Part shown: piece after piece, positions 27,012-35,536 of the stretch
Layout: the number at the start of each line of letters is the position of its first letter
Position numbering within the stretch: position 1 is the stretch's first letter
NCBI RefSeq assembly: GCF_030409835.1
Contig: NZ_JAUFQO010000016.1
Location: forward strand, 558,001 to 622,000
Direction: 5' to 3'
DNA from: Lutimonas halocynthiae
Lineage (GTDB): Bacteria; Bacteroidota; Bacteroidia; Flavobacteriales; Flavobacteriaceae
Length of the DNA: 64,000 bases
Program-made: the position numbers and the translations under genes
Notes under the pieces: model-generated
Told to the model about the DNA's origin: nothing
The model's input: the letters and a program-made list of their open reading frames with translations, nothing else
Database searches by the model: none

Positions 27012-29597
27012 ATGAATATACAACCTAAATCAAAACGGTTCAATCAAAATATACTGACTAAATATCAAATTTACAATAGTATATTTATAACCCTTCCATT
27101 TGATAACATAAGGAATACGGGCGTATTGATGCCTCTTTTAAAAAGTGAATGTGAGAAAGGCTTTGCTAAAGGATTAACACCTGTTGAAATCATCGATAAT
27201 TTTTTCACTAAGTACGAAGATAATGCCAAGGAAAGTGAAAAAATAGACATGCTTTTCAAGTTCATTCAATATATTGAAAGACAGGTCGTGTTATTTGATG
27301 CGATTGAAGATGCAGCATTTCCGATCATTCATAATATGGATGGTAAAGGAACGCTGAGAAATGCTAAAGAAGAGGCTTTTTCACAAAATAAGAAGGAAGC
27401 TTTACAAAATTATTTAGAAGCCTTTAAAGTGAGGTTGGTTCTTACTGCCCACCCCACTCAATTCTACCCTGGTTCGGTTTTAGGAATTATAACTGATCTG
27501 ACCAATGCCATTGAAAGAAATGACCTTGTAAATATTAAAAAATTATTAGCTCAGCTTGGGGTAACACCTTTTCTTAAAGCGGAGAAACCAACTCCTTTAG
27601 ACGAAGCCATCAATTTAATATGGTATCTCGAGAATATTTTTTATCATGCTGCCGGTTCTATTTATAATTATATTGAGAGTAATATTTACGAAGGCAAGGA
27701 AATTATTAATGAATTTGTGAGTCTCGGGTTTTGGCCTGGTGGAGACAGAGACGGTAATCCTTTCGTCACAACTGAAATCACTGAAAAGGTAGCAGAAAAA
27801 TTAAGGCAATCTGTTATAAGAAACTACTACAGAGATATTCGTAAACTAAGAAGAAAATTGACTTTTAAGAAAGTCTCAGATATAGTTCTGGAAGTTGAGA
27901 ATAAATTATATCGAAGCTTTATAGAACCTGATAAGATCATTTATTCGCAAGATGAATTGTTGAGCAAACTGTTTGAGATAAAAGAATTACTCATCAATGA
28001 TTATCAATCATTGTATTTAACTGAGTTAAAGGATTTGATCCATAAAATTAGAATATTTGGGTTCTATTTTGCAACGCTTGATATCCGACAAGATAGCCGT
28101 ATCCATCATCAGGTTTTTACAAACATTTCAGATACACTTGTCAAGGAAGGTTCTGATATATTTCCAAAAAATTACAGCGAACTTAATGAAAAAGAACAAT
28201 TTGAAGTATTAGCAACTGTGAATGGTCAGATTACTTCTGATCAATTCAATGATGAATTGGTGGTTAAAACCTTAGGCTCAATTGAGGCCATTAAAAAAAT
28301 TCAACACAACAATGGTGAAAAGGGCGCCAATCGCTATATCATCAGTAATAATCAAAGTGCGCTCAATGTCATGGAAGTTTTTGCCATGTTAAAATTAACG
28401 GCGTTTCACAATGAACTACCGGTTGATATTGTTCCTTTGTTTGAAACTGTAGATGATCTTAAACGATCAGCTGATGTCATGGAACAATTGTATTCCAACG
28501 AAACGTATCGAAAGCATGTTGAAAGCAGGAACAATAAGCAAACTATAATGCTAGGATTTTCTGACGGTACTAAAGATGGTGGTTATTTAATGGCTAACTG
28601 GTCAATTTTCAAGGCCAAAGAAGAGCTGACAAAAATTTCAAGAAAATACAATATCAAAGCCATATTTTTTGATGGTCGTGGAGGTCCTCCAGCAAGAGGT
28701 GGCGGAAAAACACATGAATTTTACGCTTCTTTAGGGCCAAGCATAGAAAATGAAGAAGTTCAATTAACCATTCAAGGTCAGACCATTAGCTCCAATTTTG
28801 GAACAACAGATTCTGCTCAGTATAACCTCGAACAATTAATTAGTTCAGGTGTTAGTAATGAGTTTTTTGATAGTGCCAAGAACACACTTACAGATGAACA
28901 AAAAGAAATAATGGATGAACTTGCACAGACAAGTTATGATACTTATAGTGCATTTAAAAACCATGAAAAGTTTTTACCTTATTTAGAAGGAATGAGCACC
29001 CTAAAGTATTATGCCAAAACCAACATTGGAAGTCGTCCATCTAAAAGAAATAGTTCAGCAAAACTAAATTTTAGTGACTTAAGAGCCATTCCTTTTGTTG
29101 GCTCATGGAGTCAATTAAAGCAAAACGTTCCCGGATTTTTTGGAGTGGGAACTGCCCTGTTAAAATATGAAGAAAATGGAGAATTTGACAAGGTTGTAAG
29201 CTTCTACAACAACTCCAAATTCTTTAAAAGTCTTATCGATAACAGTATGATGTCTATGAAGAAGTCATTTTTTGAATTGACTAGATATATGGAGAAAGAT
29301 CCTGAGTTTGGTGATTTCTGGAAATTGATATATACTGAATTTTTAACGAGTAAAAGACTTGTTTTAAAATTAGGAAATCATGCTGAGTTAATGCAAAATC
29401 ACCCAATCAGTAAAGCTTCTATTGAAGTAAGAGAATCTATTGTATTGCCTTTACTTACCATTCAGCAGTATGCCTTGAAAAAAGTACAGGAACTCAATCA
29501 GGACCCTAATGCCGATAAAGAAATGCTAGCTGTCTATGAAAAGATCATAACCCGATCACTGTTTGGAAATATCAATGCCAGTCGTAATTCTGCTTAA
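27012..29597 (+). CDS. ppc: Phosphoenolpyruvate carboxylase (divergent type)
   Basis: Anaplerotic carboxylation of PEP to oxaloacetate. About 861 residues. The active-site histidine motif reads VLTAHPTQFYPGS, against TAHPTE in enterobacterial enzymes; the second histidine region is replaced by a Gly-rich FDGRGGPPARGGGKTHEF stretch (canonical FHGRGGxxGRGG). Further conserved segments are FWPGGDRDGNPFVT and YFATLDIRQDSR. It starts at ATG 27012 (MNIQPKSKR); the TTG at 26988 lies within the probable promoter box. It stands between clpB and the VOC gene, which begins 13 bases after its stop and may be co-transcribed. Family call is firm; regulation by effectors cannot be read from sequence. Confidence 0.93.
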   Translation: MNIQPKSKRFNQNILTKYQIYNSIFITLPFDNIRNTGVLMPLLKSECEKGFAKGLTPVEIIDNFFTKYEDNAKESEKIDMLFKFIQYIERQVVLFDAIEDAAFPIIHNMDGKGTLRNAKEEAFSQNKKEALQNYLEAFKVRLVLTAHPTQFYPGSVLGIITDLTNAIERNDLVNIKKLLAQLGVTPFLKAEKPTPLDEAINLIWYLENIFYHAAGSIYNYIESNIYEGKEIINEFVSLGFWPGGDRDGNPFVTTEITEKVAEKLRQSVIRNYYRDIRKLRRKLTFKKVSDIVLEVENKLYRSFIEPDKIIYSQDELLSKLFEIKELLINDYQSLYLTELKDLIHKIRIFGFYFATLDIRQDSRIHHQVFTNISDTLVKEGSDIFPKNYSELNEKEQFEVLATVNGQITSDQFNDELVVKTLGSIEAIKKIQHNNGEKGANRYIISNNQSALNVMEVFAMLKLTAFHNELPVDIVPLFETVDDLKRSADVMEQLYSNETYRKHVESRNNKQTIMLGFSDGTKDGGYLMANWSIFKAKEELTKISRKYNIKAIFFDGRGGPPARGGGKTHEFYASLGPSIENEEVQLTIQGQTISSNFGTTDSAQYNLEQLISSGVSNEFFDSAKNTLTDEQKEIMDELAQTSYDTYSAFKNHEKFLPYLEGMSTLKYYAKTNIGSRPSKRNSSAKLNFSDLRAIPFVGSWSQLKQNVPGFFGVGTALLKYEENGEFDKVVSFYNNSKFFKSLIDNSMMSMKKSFFELTRYMEKDPEFGDFWKLIYTEFLTSKRLVLKLGNHAELMQNHPISKASIEVRESIVLPLLTIQQYALKKVQELNQDPNADKEMLAVYEKIITRSLFGNINASRNSA

Positions 29598-29610
29598 TTT
29601 TTAATCGCCA

Positions 29611-30024
29611 TTGCGTGAATTTAAAATAGAAAATATTGATCATGTTGCTATAAGGGCAAGTAACCCGGAAGAATCCATTAATTGGTATGCTGAAGTTATA
29701 GGACTGAAAGAACTTCGTGCGGAAGCCTGGGGGGCCTATCCGGTTTTTATGGTATCCGGAGAAACTGGAGTGGCTATTTTTCCTGCCGAGGGAAAAATGC
29801 CTTTTCCTGCGGAGAAATCAAACTTAACAGGAATTGATCATTTTGCTTTTAGACTTGACAATGAAAATTTTTTATTAGCCCAAAATACTTTTAAAACCTC
29901 TAATATTCCTTTCCAATTCAAAGACCACACCTATTTTCAATCTATGTATCTTAAGGATCCTGACAACCATACTGTTGAACTCACCACCCTTCTGGTTGAC
30001 CCGAAGCAGTTCTACAAACTATGA
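29611..30024 (+). CDS. VOC family (glyoxalase/bleomycin-resistance-like) protein
   Basis: A 137-residue protein of two beta-alpha-beta-beta-beta modules. Potential metal ligands occur at family positions: His in NIDHVAIRA (near residue 10), His in GIDHFAFRL (near 72), and Glu in HTVELTTLL near the end. The start is a TTG codon (MREFKIENIDH) 13 bases after the ppc stop, with no ATG nearby. Such proteins are lyases, isomerases or dioxygenases; the substrate cannot be told from the sequence. Confidence 0.82.
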   Translation: MREFKIENIDHVAIRASNPEESINWYAEVIGLKELRAEAWGAYPVFMVSGETGVAIFPAEGKMPFPAEKSNLTGIDHFAFRLDNENFLLAQNTFKTSNIPFQFKDHTYFQSMYLKDPDNHTVELTTLLVDPKQFYKL

Positions 30025-30164
30025 ATTCATAAAACTGCTGGTACGCATTATTTCTTAGTTTAAGAATTAGAATAGCTCACTAGAATAAAAACATTAACTT
30101 AATTAAAATAAATCCTTATGTGTTAGCGTTATAGGTTTCTATAATAACAATTGCTATAAAAAAT

Positions 30165-30170
30165 AAGGAG
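30165..30170 (+). promoter_or_regulatory. Strong Shine-Dalgarno sequence (AAGGAG)
   Basis: AAGGAG lies two bases before the ATG at 30173. Most genes in this window have no such sequence, as is usual in Bacteroidota, so this gene stands out. The spacing is tight. Confidence 0.5.
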
Positions 30171-30172
30171 TT

Positions 30173-30565
30173 ATGAAAAAGATTTTTTTAAGTTGTGCAT
30201 TATGTCTATGCATAATGTCGTTCTCTTCTTGCACTTCAAACGATGTAAAGGAAATTTCAGGAACAATTATCATCAAAGATTTAGGGTCTCATGTTTTCAA
30301 TATTAATGCTGACAACATTGATGCCACAATAATAATGGCCGGGCCTCAGTTTGATAGCCCAATGATTTTTGAACATGTACCATTGTTTAGAACCTCTGAT
30401 TACAATGCCAAAATAGAAGTCGACAATTCAGGCAAACTTAGAACTGAACTGCTCAATAATTTAGTAGTGATGTACGAAGTCGAAGCTGGTGAATTACCAG
30501 ATCAACAGCTAAATCATCTAATGCGACAAGGTTTTATAAAGATTGAATGGACAGGTTTAAATTAA
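30173..30565 (+). CDS. Small hypothetical lipoprotein
   Basis: A 130-residue protein I do not recognise. It has a lipoprotein signal peptide (Cys-rich hydrophobic stretch, then FSSC with Cys20). The mature part is short and beta-rich with no known motif; a conserved-looking WTGLN ends it. It has an unusually strong AAGGAG ribosome binding site. It stands alone between the VOC and smpB genes. Envelope location is the only supported inference. Confidence 0.65.
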   Translation: MKKIFLSCALCLCIMSFSSCTSNDVKEISGTIIIKDLGSHVFNINADNIDATIIMAGPQFDSPMIFEHVPLFRTSDYNAKIEVDNSGKLRTELLNNLVVMYEVEAGELPDQQLNHLMRQGFIKIEWTGLN

Positions 30566-30648
30566 TATTACCGCCTCCTAATCTCATTATCTCAGCTAAT
30601 TTTATTTCATTTTGAATTGAATTCTTCACATTTCGAATAATTTTTATT

Positions 30649-30656
30649 TAGATTTG
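30649..30656 (+). promoter_or_regulatory. Predicted -7 box (TAGATTTG) of smpB; leaderless start likely
   Basis: TAGATTTG fits TAnnTTTG and ends four bases before the smpB ATG (30661). Transcription starting 4-7 bases after the box would give an mRNA with almost no leader. Confidence 0.45.
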
Positions 30657-30660
30657 TCGA

Positions 30661-31119
30661 ATGCAAAAGAATGTCAATATTCAAAATAAGAAAGCCCGTT
30701 TCGAGTACGAAATTTTGGACACCTATATAGCTGGTATCCAACTCACCGGAACCGAGATAAAATCCATCCGCCAAGGAAAGGCAAGGATTACAGAAAGCTT
30801 TTGTGAGTTTAATGACAGAGGAGAGCTATTTGTTATCAACATGTTTATCGAAGAATATAGTTATGGTAGTTTTTATAACCATAGATCTAAAGGAGAACGA
30901 AAACTGTTGTTAAATAAAAAAGAATTAAAAAAACTTCTCAAAGAGGTACAAAACGTAGGACTTACCATCATTCCTTTAAAGTTATTTGTCACTGACAAAG
31001 GCTGGGCTAAACTCCATATAGGGCTGGCTAAGGGTAAAAAACTATATGATAAAAGGCAAGTTCTTAAAGATCGAGACAGTAAAAAATCTCTTGACCGATT
31101 AAAGAAAAACTATTCATGA
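30661..31119 (+). CDS. smpB: SsrA-binding protein SmpB
   Basis: Partner of tmRNA in trans-translation, rescuing stalled ribosomes. 152 residues: OB-fold core with NKKARFEYEILDTYIAGIQLTGTEIKSIRQGKA, the family signature GTEIKSIR, and a basic C-terminal tail (DRDSKKSLDRLKKNYS) that enters the empty mRNA channel. The start is ATG. It overlaps the following prenyltransferase gene by 4 bases (ATGA). The tmRNA gene itself was not found in this window. Confidence 0.96.
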   Translation: MQKNVNIQNKKARFEYEILDTYIAGIQLTGTEIKSIRQGKARITESFCEFNDRGELFVINMFIEEYSYGSFYNHRSKGERKLLLNKKELKKLLKEVQNVGLTIIPLKLFVTDKGWAKLHIGLAKGKKLYDKRQVLKDRDSKKSLDRLKKNYS

Positions 31120-32021
31120 CATTTAAAGACTATTTGATATTTTTTCGTTGGAAGAACATTTTAATGATTTTGTTAATTCAATATCTTTTCAAATACTTCC
31201 TTTTTGAAAAATTTGAAATTCAAGTTTCTCTCGATGACTTTCACTTCAGTCTTCTGGCACTCTCTACGGCTTTTATTGCCATTGCCGGTTATATCGTTAA
31301 TGATATGCATGATGTGAAAGCAGACATCATCAATAAGCCTGAAAAATTATTTGTTGATAAGAAGATTACTAGAATTACAGCTCAATATCTTTTCATTGGA
31401 TTCAATGCGGCAGGCTTATTATTAGGGATGTACTTATCTTATTATGTTGGAAACACATCGTTTTTTATAATTTTTGTACTTACATCATTACTTCTATATC
31501 AATATGCTAAGTATTTAAAAAAGAATATTTTAGTTGGAAATTTAATAGTATCTTCTGTGGTGCTATTTTGCATTTTAATGGTTGCAGTATTTGATGTTGG
31601 CCCAGCCACTAATTATTATAATCTTGAATCCCAACAACATGTTTTGCGCATATTTTTAATCATCGGGGTATTTGGTTTTATCCTTACTTTTTTAAGGGAA
31701 GTTATTAAAGATATTGAAGACATTGAAGGAGACAGGGCTATTGATGCAAAATCATTTCCAATTGTGCTGGGTACTAAAAAAACAAAAAACATTCTTGTTG
31801 CCGTGACGGTTTTATTTCTAATTTCATTGTCCTATCTATCTTACTTCGTCTTTGATAAAAGTAATTATTTAAGTTATTATCTTATTGCCTTAGTTTGTTT
31901 ACCACTACTCTATTTTATCTTTAAACTAAATCAAGCGAAGACCAAAACTGATTTCCATAATTTGAGCACACTGCTTAAGATTATCATGCTGCTAGGAATG
32001 TTTTCAATTATTCTCATTTGA
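31116..32021 (+). CDS. UbiA-family prenyltransferase
   Basis: A 301-residue inner membrane protein with about eight hydrophobic helices and both aspartate-rich motifs of the UbiA superfamily: NDMHDVKAD (near 62-70) and DIEDIEGDRAID (near 198-209). Homologs in flavobacteria are often labelled geranylgeranylglycerol-phosphate geranylgeranyltransferase, the archaeal-lipid enzyme, but acceptor specificity cannot be read here; a role in quinone or another prenylated lipid is equally possible. Its ATG overlaps the smpB stop, and the maf gene begins at once after it, so the three are translationally close. Confidence 0.85.
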   Translation: MTFKDYLIFFRWKNILMILLIQYLFKYFLFEKFEIQVSLDDFHFSLLALSTAFIAIAGYIVNDMHDVKADIINKPEKLFVDKKITRITAQYLFIGFNAAGLLLGMYLSYYVGNTSFFIIFVLTSLLLYQYAKYLKKNILVGNLIVSSVVLFCILMVAVFDVGPATNYYNLESQQHVLRIFLIIGVFGFILTFLREVIKDIEDIEGDRAIDAKSFPIVLGTKKTKNILVAVTVLFLISLSYLSYFVFDKSNYLSYYLIALVCLPLLYFIFKLNQAKTKTDFHNLSTLLKIIMLLGMFSIILI

Positions 32022-32023
32022 TC

Positions 32024-32605
32024 ATGTTGCAAAAATTGCTAAAAGACCGTCGGCTAATACTCGCTTCTCAATCTCCGCGCCGAAGTTTTTTTTTGAAAGA
32101 ATTAAATTTAGAATTTGAAATTCGAATAAAAGAGGTCGCTGAAAACTACCCCATTCATCTCCAGGGAAAAGAAATAAGTGAATACCTGGCAAAACTAAAA
32201 GCTTCTCCATTTTCAGGAATATTAAAGGCGCAAGAAATCCTTATTACGGCTGATACAATTGTATGGCTTGAAGGAAAGGCCTTGGGCAAACCAAAGAATA
32301 AAAAAGAAGCTGTTGAAATGTTGAAATCCTTATCCGGAAAGAAGCATGATGTTATCAGTTCTATAGCACTTACAACGATTAATAATCAGATCATTATTTC
32401 AGATACCACCCAGGTAATTTTTAAGAAATTAACCGAGGAAGAAATTCATTTTTATATTGAAACATTTAAACCTTTTGATAAAGCCGGGAGTTACGGAATA
32501 CAAGAATGGATAGGCTATATTGGAATTGAAAAAATCAATGGTAGTTACTTCAATGTGATGGGCTTTCCGGTTCAAAAATTTTACACGGCCTTGCATGACA
32601 TTTAA
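32024..32605 (+). CDS. maf: Maf-like nucleoside triphosphate pyrophosphatase
   Basis: Maf/HAM1-superfamily house-cleaning enzyme that hydrolyses non-canonical nucleotides such as dTTP/UTP or modified forms. About 193 residues. Seen: LASQSPRRSFFLKEL (N-terminal family signature), ITADTIVWLEGKALGKP (catalytic Asp region near 74), and a C-terminal DKAGSYGIQEWIGYIGIEKINGSYFNVMGFP, the second signature. The ATG at 32024 is preferred to the in-frame TTG two codons upstream that would overlap the prenyltransferase stop. Confidence 0.93.
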   Translation: MLQKLLKDRRLILASQSPRRSFFLKELNLEFEIRIKEVAENYPIHLQGKEISEYLAKLKASPFSGILKAQEILITADTIVWLEGKALGKPKNKKEAVEMLKSLSGKKHDVISSIALTTINNQIIISDTTQVIFKKLTEEEIHFYIETFKPFDKAGSYGIQEWIGYIGIEKINGSYFNVMGFPVQKFYTALHDI

Positions 32606-32652
32606 ATATTCAATAATCTGATTAAATTAATATTTTTACTAATTTAAATTGC

Positions 32653-32660
32653 TATTTTTG
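32653..32660 (+). promoter_or_regulatory. Predicted -7 box (TATTTTTG) of the transketolase C-terminal gene
   Basis: TATTTTTG fits TAnnTTTG and lies 36 bases before the ATG at 32697. No obvious -33 TTG. Confidence 0.4.
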
Positions 32661-32696
32661 CCGCATTATAACCAATTGATATTAGCGTAGACACAG

Positions 32697-33650
32697 ATGA
32701 AAAAATACACTTTTACAGAAAAAATTGATACTCGCTCAGGCTTTGGAGCCGGGCTTGCAGAATTAGGTAGAACCAATGAAAATGTTGTGGCATTATGTGC
32801 TGATTTAATTGGCTCTTTAAAAATGGATGAATTTATCAAAGAAAATCCTGAAAGGTTTTTTCAAATAGGTATCGCTGAAGCCAATATGATGGGGATAGCT
32901 GCTGGACTTACAATTGGCGGAAAAATTCCTTTTACTGGAACATTTGCTAATTTTTCTACTGCAAGAGTTTATGATCAGATCAGACAATCAATTGCCTATT
33001 CTGCAAAGAATGTAAAAATATGTGCATCACATGCTGGCTTGACTTTAGGTGAAGATGGCGCTACACATCAAACACTTGAAGATATTGGAATGATGAAAAT
33101 GCTTCCAGGAATGGTAGTGATCAATCCTTGTGACTACAATCAAACAAAAGCAGCAACCATCGCTATAGCTGATTATGAAGGACCGGTTTACCTAAGATTT
33201 GGTCGTCCGGCAGTACCTGTTTTTATGCCAAAAGATGAGAAATTTGTAATTGGCAAAGCTATTCAACTTACTGAAGGTACTGATGTAACGATTATCGCGA
33301 CAGGACATTTGGTTTGGGAAGCTTTACAGGCATCTGAGCAATTAGAAGCCATGGGAATAAGTGCTGAAGTTATCAATATACACACAATCAAACCATTAGA
33401 CGAGGATGCAATATTAAAGTCAGTTGCCAAAACTGGCTGTGTTGTTTCAGCTGAAGAACATAATATTCTGGGAGGTTTGGGTGAAAGTGTTGCAAGAACG
33501 CTTTCTTTAAATAATCCGGTTCCTCAGGAATATGTTGCGGTTAACGACAGTTTTGGAGAATCAGGAACTCCTGCCCAACTTATGGAAAAGTACAACTTGA
33601 ATGATAAAGCCGTCATTGCAGCTGTAAAAAGAGTTTTAGCAAGAAAATAA
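32697..33650 (+). CDS. tkt: Transketolase, C-terminal (pyrimidine-binding) subunit
   Basis: C-terminal half of split transketolase. 317 residues: pyrimidine-binding domain with the conserved Glu in FFQIGIAEANMMGIAAGL (near 62), FANFSTARVYDQIRQSIAY, and SHAGLTLGEDGATHQTLEDIG (about 104-124), followed by the transketolase C-terminal domain (about 195-317, IIATGHLVWEAL). It needs the N-terminal subunit encoded at 21812-22663. A DXS or pyruvate dehydrogenase beta subunit looks similar, but the GEDGATHQ motif and length fit transketolase. The start is ATG with its own promoter box, so the two halves are expressed from separate promoters. Confidence 0.92.
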   Translation: MKKYTFTEKIDTRSGFGAGLAELGRTNENVVALCADLIGSLKMDEFIKENPERFFQIGIAEANMMGIAAGLTIGGKIPFTGTFANFSTARVYDQIRQSIAYSAKNVKICASHAGLTLGEDGATHQTLEDIGMMKMLPGMVVINPCDYNQTKAATIAIADYEGPVYLRFGRPAVPVFMPKDEKFVIGKAIQLTEGTDVTIIATGHLVWEALQASEQLEAMGISAEVINIHTIKPLDEDAILKSVAKTGCVVSAEEHNILGGLGESVARTLSLNNPVPQEYVAVNDSFGESGTPAQLMEKYNLNDKAVIAAVKRVLARK

Positions 33651-33680
33651 TTTATATTTTTATGTTTAAATAGCCCCCCT

Positions 33681-34304
33681 ATGAAAAATCTATATCTACT
33701 TCTTGTCGTTTTTTGTTTAACAGCTAGTGCTAATGCCCAGTTCTTAAATTGGGGTATTAAAGGTGGCGTGAACTACAACGAAAATGGTGATTTAAGAACC
33801 ATTAATCAAGGTAATCCTATTTCATTGTCTTCAAATGAAGAAGTTGGTTATCACATTGGAATTCTCACTGAAATTAAATTACCTCTATTTTTATATATCA
33901 GGCCTGAACTGGTTTATACACATACTGAAAGTAGTTATATACTAGATGATGATCAAGGTACTTTAAAACTGGATAAATTAGAACTACCTGTTTTATTAGG
34001 GTTTAGGGTATTTAAAATTGGGAGATTCTTTTTTGGACCCAATTTTTCTTACATAATGAATACAAAACTTTCTGTACCCGAAAGCATAGAAGGCGTGTCT
34101 AACGTAAGTTCTGATGATTTTCTTGTTTCAGGACAAGTTGGCTTAGGACTTAACTTTGGAAAAGTTGGTGCAGATATTCGCTGGGAAACAGGTTTTTCAG
34201 ATTCCGAAGCTAGTTTTATTCGTGACAGTACAGACCTTGATTTTGCCTTGGTTGACACCTCTCATTCACAATTTATTTTAAGTTTCTATTATAAGTTTAA
34301 ATAA
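33681..34304 (+). CDS. Outer membrane beta-barrel protein (porin-family type)
   Basis: A 207-residue outer membrane protein. It has a signal peptide ending SANA-Q (near residue 20), then alternating beta-strands with GIKGGVNYNENG, RPELVYTHTESSY and a C-terminal strand ending in aromatic and basic residues (FILSFYYKFK). This matches the small PorT/OMP_b-brl_2 class of Bacteroidota. Function is unknown. The start is ATG, 30 bases after the transketolase gene. A 12-bp inverted repeat follows it. First of a run of envelope genes to 40.2 kb. Confidence 0.78.
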   Translation: MKNLYLLLVVFCLTASANAQFLNWGIKGGVNYNENGDLRTINQGNPISLSSNEEVGYHIGILTEIKLPLFLYIRPELVYTHTESSYILDDDQGTLKLDKLELPVLLGFRVFKIGRFFFGPNFSYIMNTKLSVPESIEGVSNVSSDDFLVSGQVGLGLNFGKVGADIRWETGFSDSEASFIRDSTDLDFALVDTSHSQFILSFYYKFK

Positions 34305-34339
34305 GCATTTTCATTAATAGCACCTTAGAAAAATAAGTG

Positions 34340-34374
34340 ATCATCTTTTAGCGATTTCTTGACTAAAAGATGAT
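34340..34374. repeat. 12-bp inverted repeat (hairpin) between envelope genes
   Basis: Perfect 12-bp arms ATCATCTTTTAG (34340-34351) and CTAAAAGATGAT (34363-34374) with an 11-base spacer. There is no T-run on the plus strand, so it is not a standard terminator; an mRNA 3'-end stabiliser or protein-binding site is possible. Confidence 0.6.
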
Positions 34375-34523
34375 AAAAATCTGTTCCTCAATAATATGTT
34401 TCTGTGCTTCTTAAATTAGTTCATATCTCATATTCTTAGATTAGGTATAAGAATAAAATGAAAATTCATACCGGAATTATCAAGATAATTGTATTTTTAT
34501 TACTTCATGTAAAAGACGTTAAA

Positions 34524-35006
34524 ATGAAAAATTTATTTTTAGTTGTGTTTGTAGTCGGGTTGTTGTCATCATGCGAGCCAAATGATCCATCGAAAGAAAA
34601 TGTGCTACTAATTCAGAATTATATTCAAGCAGTTGAAAATTTGGATTATGATGCCATGAGCAATATTTTGGATGATTCCTATGTAGGAATTGGCCCGTCA
34701 AGAGGCGACTCCATTTGGAAAGAACAAGCAATCATGAACTGGAAATCTAACATAGAAAATCTCTATGAAAAAATTTCCTATTCAAAATCACAAAATATTG
34801 CGGTCAAAACACCCGAGGGCGAATGGGTTTCGAACTGGGCAGATTTGACAATTGTTTACAAGGGATCGAATAAAACAATTAGCATTCTGGCGAATACAGT
34901 CTATCAGATAAAAGATGGAAAGATTATTAAAAGTCTAACATTTTATAATGAGGCTGATGCTCTGGAGCAATTAGGATATGTGTTTATAAACCCTGAAGAT
35001 CTTTAG
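34524..35006 (+). CDS. NTF2/SnoaL-like lipoprotein
   Basis: A 160-residue envelope lipoprotein from the ATG at 34524: signal MKNLFLVVFVVGLLSSC with Cys17 in the lipobox LSSC. The ATG 66 bases upstream would put 22 extra residues before the signal and is rejected. The mature part has the NTF2-like pattern: an N-terminal helix (LLIQNYIQAVENLDYDAMSNILDDSYVG), then beta-strands and a terminal DGKIIKSLTFYNEADALEQLGY. No catalytic residues can be assigned. It stands between two beta-barrel genes. Confidence 0.72.
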   Translation: MKNLFLVVFVVGLLSSCEPNDPSKENVLLIQNYIQAVENLDYDAMSNILDDSYVGIGPSRGDSIWKEQAIMNWKSNIENLYEKISYSKSQNIAVKTPEGEWVSNWADLTIVYKGSNKTISILANTVYQIKDGKIIKSLTFYNEADALEQLGYVFINPEDL

Positions 35007-35027
35007 AACCTTTTATTATAAAAAATT

Positions 35028-35522
35028 ATGAAAAATAAAATTATATATACTTCACTGATTATTGGTGTATTTGGTTTCACAACTTTATCTGCTCAAAGTA
35101 TTTCTAGCAGTCTGGGGCTTTATGTTTTCCCTGCTAACAATCAGAATGCAGCGACTCAGGAAGCAGATGAAATGGCATGCTTTAAATGGGCCAAGCAACA
35201 ATCAGGTTATGACCCTATGAATCCAACTGTATACAAAGGAGCTGAAGTTGATAGATCAGTAGATGGGACAGCCGTTGGAGGAGCCGCTGTAGGAGCAGCA
35301 GGTGGAGCTGCAATAGGTGCAATTGCCGGTGATGCTGGCAAAGGAGCAGCTATTGGAGCTGTGGTAGGTGGCGTAAGGGGGCGTCGATCAAAAGTAGTCG
35401 GAGATGAGAGGGAGCAACAAGCAAATGATCAGGCAGCGAGCGCAGCAAGCCAAGCTGCAGCCAAAGATTATAACAAAGCCTTTTCTGTATGTATGGAAGG
35501 AAAGGGTTATACAGTCAAATAA
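35028..35522 (+). CDS. Glycine-zipper exported protein
   Basis: A 164-residue secreted or outer membrane protein. It has a signal peptide (about 1-23, TLSAQ). The middle (about 80-115) is an Ala/Gly-rich zipper with repeated GxxxG spacing, of the kind that packs into or across membranes, interrupted by a basic GGVRGRRSK stretch. Two cysteines flank it (ACFKWAKQQ near 45 and VCMEGKGY near the end) and may form a disulfide. Similar small proteins carry YMGG-like glycine zippers. It starts with ATG and is close to the next barrel gene (14 bases), suggesting an operon. Confidence 0.72.
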   Translation: MKNKIIYTSLIIGVFGFTTLSAQSISSSLGLYVFPANNQNAATQEADEMACFKWAKQQSGYDPMNPTVYKGAEVDRSVDGTAVGGAAVGAAGGAAIGAIAGDAGKGAAIGAVVGGVRGRRSKVVGDEREQQANDQAASAASQAAAKDYNKAFSVCMEGKGYTVK

Positions 35523-35536
35523 AAAATTCCAAATCA

